Origin: Armigeres subalbatus
Taxonomy: Eukaryota; Arthropoda; Insecta; Diptera; Culicidae
Reading direction: 5' to 3'
NCBI RefSeq assembly: GCF_024139115.2
Contig: NC_085141.1
Coordinates: 394,963,124 to 395,027,123 of the forward strand
Length of the DNA: 64,000 nt
A program made the position numbers and the translations under genes. Under the pieces are notes generated by a model that saw only the letters and a list, made by a program, of their open reading frames with translations, did not search any database and was not told the DNA's origin. The stretch's first letter is position 1, and the number at the start of each line of letters is the position of its first letter. This document shows, piece by piece, positions 57,660 to 64,000 of this stretch.

Positions 57660-59114
57660 TTATTTTATCTTGGATTCGTCTATCAGTAAAAAAGCGAATT
57701 ATATCAAGCTTTGTTCGTTCTGGAATCATTTACCTACTGCTCTTCAAGTCTTTTTGAATTAACCTGCTTTTTCAATACTTGACGCTTCGTCACGATTTTG
57801 ATTGCTTAATCAAATTAATCCAATTGCTATATTATTGCACATTATTACATTATGCTTATCGATTTACAATGGCAATATTAGGAAAATGGCTTAATCAAAT
57901 AATTCAATCGTTCACGGTCAATATCGATTCTATTCTGTGCATGGAATCTAGCACAGTGGAGGACCTTATCGGCATGAGCGGTAGGTGGTGAAAATTTGTG
58001 CTACAGAGACGCAGTCTGTTTATTTGAATAGAATCGCACGACGCAAGCGGCAGCTGCGGCTCAGGTTGCTGTTGGTGCCGTTCCGTTCACTTGCTGCATT
58101 GTTGCATCATTTGGGGTGCCATTTTCCACCGTTGATCGAGAATGGCGGTTTTCCATTGTTGGTGATCGATGATTCGTGTGCATGGTCTATCAATGCCGAA
58201 AAAGCTAGGCATTTCAATTTGGTTTGGTTTATTTGAATAAATGCAAAGTTGAATCGATGACCTTCCGCGCAGCGTGTGCTAAGATGGTTATGAACGCCCA
58301 ATTAGCCATTGACAAAAGACCTAAAGGCTTCGCTTTTACTAAACCGAAAATTTTGAGGTCACCACACCCATCCACCGCGAAGGATTGCATTTCACTGAGC
58401 TCACGTTACGAACGATGATCATTGCTATTCATAGACACTTCCTCGAGGCAAGTTGGTGCCTTTTAGACACCCTGATGTGGCTATTTTGCACCTCTTTTAT
58501 GTGCTGGCTTGTGGAATTTAGCATTCATACCTATTAGTTGTTTCTTGCAAAAGAACAATGTGACAAACCTACAACGCTTTGGTGCACATGAGAAGTGTGG
58601 TTAATTCGAGCCTGGTTGAGAGCGTTTTGTCGTTAGGAGTTACAATAATGTCTTTGATAGGCTTTTTCTTTGTCAAGTAGTCGGAAAACCATTGAACGAA
58701 GTGTGATGCGTTCCTACAGAATTGTCAATTGTTTGATTTTACTGAAGAGGCTCAAAAAATAGCATTTCCTCAATTTAAAACACATTGTTGTATCGGCAGC
58801 GCGTGTTTTCTAGCATTCGGAGGACTTTAAATTTTCTTACGACTTAGCAGCTGACTATGTTTCAGTAAACCAAGATTTATCCACCTAGTGGTGGTGGTGA
58901 ATTCCACGAATATTTGCAAAACAGCATTAAGGAGTCATTAGTATTACTAGTTATCACAGACATTTACATTATTTGGGACTATTCTTGCCGTTTTCAGAAA
59001 ACTCAGTATGTAAACCAAGTATGGTTGTGATCATTTAATAATTTTATCTCGATCATTTAGTAGTTTACGAATAACTCATTTTAGATCCTGCATTTTAAAA
59101 TGTGTTGTACTACT

Positions 59115-59630
59115 TTTAACCCGAAGTTTTTGTTCTGCTTTATTTGCTATAAATAATTTTTTAGACAAATAATTTAAACAATTTAAATAATAATTAAATT
59201 TTTTTAGGCAAGTTCAAATAAAATTAATGATACAGTAGCTTGATCAAACTTTTGCAAGATCCGGGTAATTAGTTCTGTTTTGTGGGGTCTGAAAGTAAAC
59301 CACTCACTGCGTGATCGATCGTGCTTTGAATGCGTGTTCGCTCATGTTTTTTATCGGACGCAGAACGAGCAAGCGAGCATCGGAATACCTGGTTCTGCTT
59401 GTGGTGGTGAGTTAATTACTTTGACATAACACACAAAAAATAATTTTGACGTACAAAATAATTATTCAGTTGCTTACCAAGGCAACTTCCTATAGATTAC
59501 CATCTAATCAAATATCCATTTCCCGTGGCGCTCACGGAGATCCAGAGGAATTCTCGGTCTCTTGTAGCAATGAGTGTCGAACTAATTTTTCTCTCCTAAT
59601 CCTAAATTGATTGTGAGTGCGTGACCGGCA
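59115..59630. other. Copy-B-specific segment of ~515 bp
   Basis: Copy A passes from TACTACTTTTAAGCAG directly to ATCGTTATTGGTC at about 13,790. Copy B has this extra segment, including a GAACGAGCAAGCGAGC-rich part and AATTCTCGGTCTCTTGTAGCAA. No terminal repeats or duplication could be seen, so insertion in B and deletion in A remain equally possible. Confidence 0.5.
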
Positions 59631-60127
59631 TCGTTATTGGTCTTGAATTAATGAAACTCCAAAGCATTTATTGTGAGAATAGTTTTCTAATCCCAAAGAG
59701 GCTATTCAATTGGTAACCTTGGCATATTTGTTGTTTCTCAGCCAATCACGTCCAGCAACTACGAAGTGTATAGTCAATCGATCTAAGCTAAGCTAAGCTA
59801 ATTTTAAATAAAACTGATGAAAATCCATGAATTAGGTAAAAATCATCCTCTTCAACCCACAACTTTATTAACAGAAACTACTTACGGTATTTTCATTCGG
59901 TAGGCGACGTCTAAAAGGCCTGCGAACAATGTATCCGGATTGCGGATGAGTTTGTGTTTTGTGCTAAATTTCACCCGGATTGTAAATCGCTGACCTCACG
60001 AAAACCGCTGAGTCACACACAATTGATCCGGATCCAAGATCTCCGGATAATTTACATCAAATTGATTATGAAAATTTACTAAATTTATTTAAACATGACA
60101 TTTTTGATAATTCGGGATTATTCAGGT

Positions 60128-60297
60128 GATTCTTTTTCTTCTTCTTCAATGGCTCTACATTCCAACTGAAACTTGGCCCGCTTTTCAACTTAGTATTCTA
60201 TTAGCATTTCCTCAGTTATAAATTGAAAGTTTTTCTATGCCCGCCATTACATGGGAATGTATCTTATGTGGCAAGTACAATGGATACACTGTGTCCA
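60128..60297 (-). mobile_element. SINE tail half cut at the inversion breakpoint
   Basis: Corresponds to the 3' part (tail and body) of the SINE at 14,303-14,586. It stops at TGGATACACTGTG, where copy A continues with the tRNA-like head and copy B instead enters inverted sequence from 16.88 kb of copy A. Confidence 0.75.
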
Positions 60298-60298
60298 C

Positions 60299-61702
60299 AG
60301 CAGTCGTCCGATTTTCGTGGTGTGAACGATGGATGGTTCTCCCAACAGCTAATGCAGCTCGTGATTTATTCGCCTCTTTTATGTAGATTCACTTGGATCA
60401 TAGTGCAGTTTACACCAGATCTGATCAATAACGGAGCTGCAACCATTGATATGTACAGCCAGTCTAAGCTAAGCTAATAATTCTTGAATATTTCTGGAAT
60501 TTCAGCAAATTTAATTAATGGGAAATTTGTGGAGTTTCTGGTCGCTTTTGTGGATATCGATGGAAAGAAGTTTGGAAAATTTTAATAGATTTCTGAGTAT
60601 TCCTGAAAATCTAAAATATTAACAATCAAGGAATCAAGAAATAGAAAAGGCCAAGGAAAAAATAGAATTCATTTCCATATGCACGAATTTTTATTATCCC
60701 AAAACTCTGAGAATTCCAAAATAACTACTTCATGTTTTTTTATTTTTCACAGGAGATCCTTCGAAGATCAAACGGGAAAGTCATTTTGATTTTCCAAGGA
60801 AATTGTTTTACAGTAACATTTCTATTTTACAGGATTTTAAGCATGGATTGAGGATCGATTGGATTTTACGGAAAATTCTTCTAAACATTTGAAGGCGGTC
60901 TTTTCAGTTTGATTAGAAAATTTTTAGGGAGTTTTTTCAAATTATCAAAAGAATTTTGTCTCAATTTTTAAAACTATTTCTCCTAAATTTACAAAGATTT
61001 TTCATATTTCTTCGGAGTTCAAACGAGATTTTTTTTTCTAGATTTCTACGGGAATTTTTACTGTTGCCTTCGGAAGCTTCTCCAGGAATCATGCCGGAAG
61101 TCATCCAGCAATTCTTCCAAAAATTGCACTACAATTTGTTTCAGAAAATGCTCCGGAAATGTCTACAGAAATTACTCAGGAAGTGCGTTCAGAAATTCCT
61201 TCGGATGGTCCTCCAGTTCTTTTTGGCCGAGAATCTTAACTTTATTACTACTGCGACCAGTATTTAGATCTATTGTGACTTATCCTCTTTATTATATGCC
61301 TTAATACTGTATTGATGAATCACTATCGGAGTGATCACCTTTACATTCACGGCCATTTTTCTTATTCAGGAATAGCATTTCGAATGAAATGGGAGGAATA
61401 GCTCCCATTTCTCAGGGTTCAGAAATACCCTTAGCATAGCATAGCATAGCATAGCATAACTGACCGCACACCATCCTGGGTTGGCTGTCGATAGAGACGT
61501 CAAAGGCGCCAGAAAAACAGCCTGGGACTTGACATGTTTTTCGTTGAATGACCTCTTTATTCAGGACCTGGCCAGGTCCTTACGATCAGTGAGTATATGG
61601 GTAAGAAGTGTTGATTAGATATCTACTTAAGAAGATGCGGAGAACTCGCACGACCTTCAAATGTATCTGGAGTTGGAATTTGGATAGGTAATTATGGGAT
61701 TG
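60299..61702 (-). repeat. Inverted continuation of the duplicated block
   Basis: Reverse complement of about 16,880-16,005. Matched points: CAGCAGTCGTCGATTTTCG (A inverse, with one extra base in B at 60,300), GATTCACTTGGATCATAGT, the degenerate GGAATTTCTGGAG repeat, and GGAATTTGGATAGGTAATTA at 61,675. The match ends at ATTATGGGAT (about 61,700), where a LINE begins. B has about 430 bp around 60,460-60,900 that I could not align confidently. Confidence 0.7.
61433..61459. repeat. (AGCAT)n microsatellite
   Basis: About five units of AGCAT followed by AACTGACCGCACACC. The copy A inverse at 16,220-16,242 has fewer, imperfect units. Confidence 0.8.
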
Positions 61703-64000
61703 CGGGCAGCAGGGACTATGTCCAAGGGCTTGACGATCCCTCCCCAGGCCATCTGCGAGTTGTGGGGCTTGCCTAGGATGTGGTGGGGTTTGACAGTGGG
61801 CCCTGTTAAACCTCTATAAAAAGCTGCATGTATCCGCAAGTAGGCTCCCCCAAAGCGACCGTGTGCCGCTCAAAGCACACAAGCCCAGAGTCCTGGTGTT
61901 AGGTGGGACGCTAAACAGCCCCTGACACGACGGCCCTCCGACGAGACAGGAGGTTTGCGCAGGCCCAATAAGCCGCCTAGAAAACCAATCATTACGAACA
62001 ATATAAGAGATAATGCGACTCGATATAATCGGCAAAGACCTGAGCGACGAATACAGGATCACGATTGGAAGCTTGGAACATGGAATTGCAAGTCGCTAGG
62101 TTTCGCAGGTTGCGACAGGATGATCTACGATGAATTACATCCCCGCAACTTCGACGTCGTGGCGCTGCAGGAGATTTGCTGGACAGGACAGAAAGTGTGG
62201 AAAAGCGGGCATCGAGCGGCTACCTTCTACCAAAGCTGTGGCACCACCAACGAGCTGGGAACCGGCTTCATAGTGCTGGGTAAGATGCGCCAACGCGTGA
62301 TTGGGTGGCAGCCAATCAACGCAAGGATGTGCAAGCTGAGGATTAAAGGCCGTTTCTTCAACTATAGCATCATCAACGTGCACTGCCCACACGAAGGGAG
62401 ACCCGACGACGAAAAAGAAGCGTTCTACGCACAGCTGGAGCAGACATACGATGGATGCCCACTGCGGGACGTTAAAATCGTCATCGGTGACATGAACGCA
62501 CAGGTAGGAAGGGAGGAAATGTATAGACCGGTCATCGGACCGGATAGTCTGCACACCGTATCGAATGACAACGGCCAACGATGCATAAACTTCGCAGCCT
62601 CCCGCGGAATGGTAGTCCGAAGCACCTTCTTTCCTCGCAAAAATATCCACAAGGCCACATGGAGATCACCTAACCAAGAAACGGAAAACCAAATCGATCA
62701 CGTTCTAATCGACGGTAAATTCTTCTCCGACATCACGAATGTCCGCACTTACCGCAGTGCGAATATTGAATCCGACCACTACCTCGTTGCAGTATGCCTG
62801 CGCTCAAAACTCTCGACGGTGTACAACACGCGTCGAAGTCGGACGCCGCGGCTTAACATTGGGCGGTTACAAGACGGTAGACTAGCCCAAGAATACGCGC
62901 AGCAGCTGGAAGTGGCACTTCCAACGGAAGAGCAGCTAGGCGCAGCGTCTCTTGAAGATGGCTGGAGAGATATTCGATCCGCCATTGGTAGCACCGCAAC
63001 CGCTGCACTAGGCACGGTGCCCCGGATCAGAAGAAACGACTGGTATGACGGCGAATGTGAGCAGTTAGTGGAAGAGAAGAATGCAGCATGGGCGAGATTG
63101 CTGCAACACCGCACGAGGGCGAACGAGGCACGATATAAACAGGCGCGGAACAGACAAAACTCGATTTTCCGGAGGACAAAGCGCCAGCAGGAAGATCGAG
63201 ACCGTGAAGAAACGGAGCAACTGTACCGCGCTAATAACACACGAAAGTTCTATGAGAAGTTAAACCGTTCACGTAAGGGCCACGTGCCACAGCCTGATAT
63301 GTGTAATGACATAAACGGGAACCTTCTTACGAACGAGCGTGAGGTGATCCAAAGGGTGGCGGCAGCACTACGAAGAGCAGCGATGTGGCAGACGGGCGGT
63401 ATGGTAATGAACCTAGGAGCACGCGCGCAGGACATAATTCTACCGGCTCCGGATCTCCAGGAAATCCATGAGGAGATTGGCCGGCTGAAGAACAACAAAG
63501 CCCTGGGGTTGACCAACTACCAGGAGAGCTATTTAAACACGGTGGTGAGGCACTGGCTAGAGCGCTGCACTGGGTCATTACCAAGATTTGGGAGGAGGAA
63601 GTTTTGCCGCAGGAGTTGATGGAAGGTGTCGTGTGTCCCATCTACAAAAGGGCGATAAGCTGGATTGTAGCAACTACCGCGCAATCACATTGCTGAACGC
63701 CGCCTACAAGGTACTCTCCCAAATTTTATGCCGTCGACTAGCACCAACTGCAAGGGAGTTCGTGGGGCAGTACCAGGCGGGTTTTATGGGCGAACGCTCC
63801 ACCACGGACCAGGTGTTCGCCATTCGCCAAGTATTGCAGAAATGCCGCGAATACAACGTGCCCACATCATCTATTCATCGACTTCAAAGCCGCATATGAT
63901 ACAATCGATCGGGACCAGCTAAGGCAGTTGATGCACGAACACGGTTTTCCGGATAAACTGACACGGTTGATCAAAGCGACGATGGATCGGGTGATGTGCG
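61701..64000 (+). pseudogene. RTE-like LINE, 5' part with endonuclease and RT start, frameshifted
   Basis: A frame open from about 61,844 and running to 63,619 encodes an apurinic-type endonuclease. From the 61,955 codon, TWN is at residues 42-44, LQEICWTG at 71-78, IGDMNAQVG at 177-185, QIDHV at 246-250 and SDHYL at 273-277, the conserved catalytic series. A basic coiled region follows (residues ~370-440), then the LKNNKA lead into RT. RT blocks continue in other frames to the window end: YRAITLLNAAYKVLSQILCR (63,677 on), GERSTTDQVFAIRQVL, and FIDFKAAYDTID near 63,870-63,910. Frame changes near 63,500, 63,650 and 63,870 make it non-functional. The family is typical of RTE-like mosquito LINEs. 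The 3' half lies outside. Confidence 0.85.

Larger units (their letters stand above)
46726..61702 (+). repeat. Long duplicated block, copy B
   Basis: Counterpart of copy A. Same order to 60,297, then the inverse of A 16,880-16,005 to about 61,700. B-only material: 48,136-49,100 (solo LTR), 49,171-50,082 (GGGG-ended element), 53,599-55,729 (CAGG-ended element), about 59,115-59,630 (unassigned), and additional ~20 bp FB1 repeats near 50,215-50,290 and 51,960-52,090. It lacks the A-only PIF nest, Feilai SINE, 116 bp MITE and retrotransposon piece. Confidence 0.85.

Noticed and set aside
62135..63641. Minus-strand frames of 77-171 codons opposite the LINE
   Set aside because: Shadows of the plus-strand endonuclease-RT frame, which carries all the recognisable motifs.
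1..64000. Endogenous viral element (flavivirus- or rhabdovirus-like)
   Set aside because: No frame in the window showed polymerase, helicase or nucleoprotein motifs of such viruses.

Overview
The window looks like gene-poor, transposon-dense DNA from an Aedes mosquito, Ae. aegypti or a close relative. The main evidence is the Feilai-type tRNA-derived SINE, with A and B boxes and an AAG-rich tail, near 4.76-5.04 kb and 39.32-39.61 kb and in fragments elsewhere. Supporting evidence is the AT-rich base composition, RTE-type LINEs, many mosquito-style MITEs and the absence of any convincing host exon. No complete host protein-coding gene, rRNA or free tRNA gene was found. The only real coding remnants belong to retroelements: a gag-like piece at 8.52-9.16 kb, LINE C-terminal pieces near 10.9-11.6, 15.66-16.02, 16.9-17.0 and 56.3-56.9 kb, and the 5' part of an RTE-like LINE from 61.7 kb to the window end.

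The dominant large-scale structure is a long duplication. Copy A (about 0.83-14.46 kb) reappears in the same orientation as copy B (about 46.73-60.30 kb). The next piece of A (about 16.0-16.88 kb) follows in B in inverted orientation (about 60.30-61.70 kb). Each copy carries insertions the other lacks. Only in A: a 2.8 kb nested PIF/hAT/TA element, a Feilai SINE with a 7 bp target duplication, a 116 bp MITE and a 1.66 kb retrotransposon piece. Only in B: a 965 bp solo LTR, a 912 bp GGGG-ended element and a 2.13 kb CAGG-ended element. Empty sites in the partner copy confirm most of these as insertions. The pair is either a segmental duplication or two divergent haplotypes placed in one scaffold.

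Layout: a 23 bp minisatellite (0-0.4 kb); copy A (0.83-16.9 kb); a short assembly gap (17,560-17,584); a 145 bp tandem repeat (18.65-19.44 kb); two foldback-like elements (20.09-21.93 and 22.22-26.69 kb, the second with a large array of ~151 bp repeats); mostly unassigned AT-rich DNA (26.7-32.3 kb) with small MITEs; a third copy of a Transib-like nonautonomous element (32.63-34.26 kb); LINE-UTR-like tandem repeats (35.9-36.8 kb); a three-level nest of TA-flanked elements (39.67-42.44 kb); palindromic MITEs (42.45-42.68 and 45.85-46.07 kb); then copy B and the terminal LINE.

The most notable observations are: a Transib-like family (ends CACAATA(G/A), 5 bp target duplications CGTTG and GGGTG) seen in three copies; a retrotransposon piece wedged exactly between one such element and its target duplication; three foldback families whose arms are made of short tandem repeats; a perfect 101 bp-arm palindrome; and an inversion breakpoint inside a SINE. 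All element classifications are by eye, from termini, target duplications and short motifs. No database search was possible.
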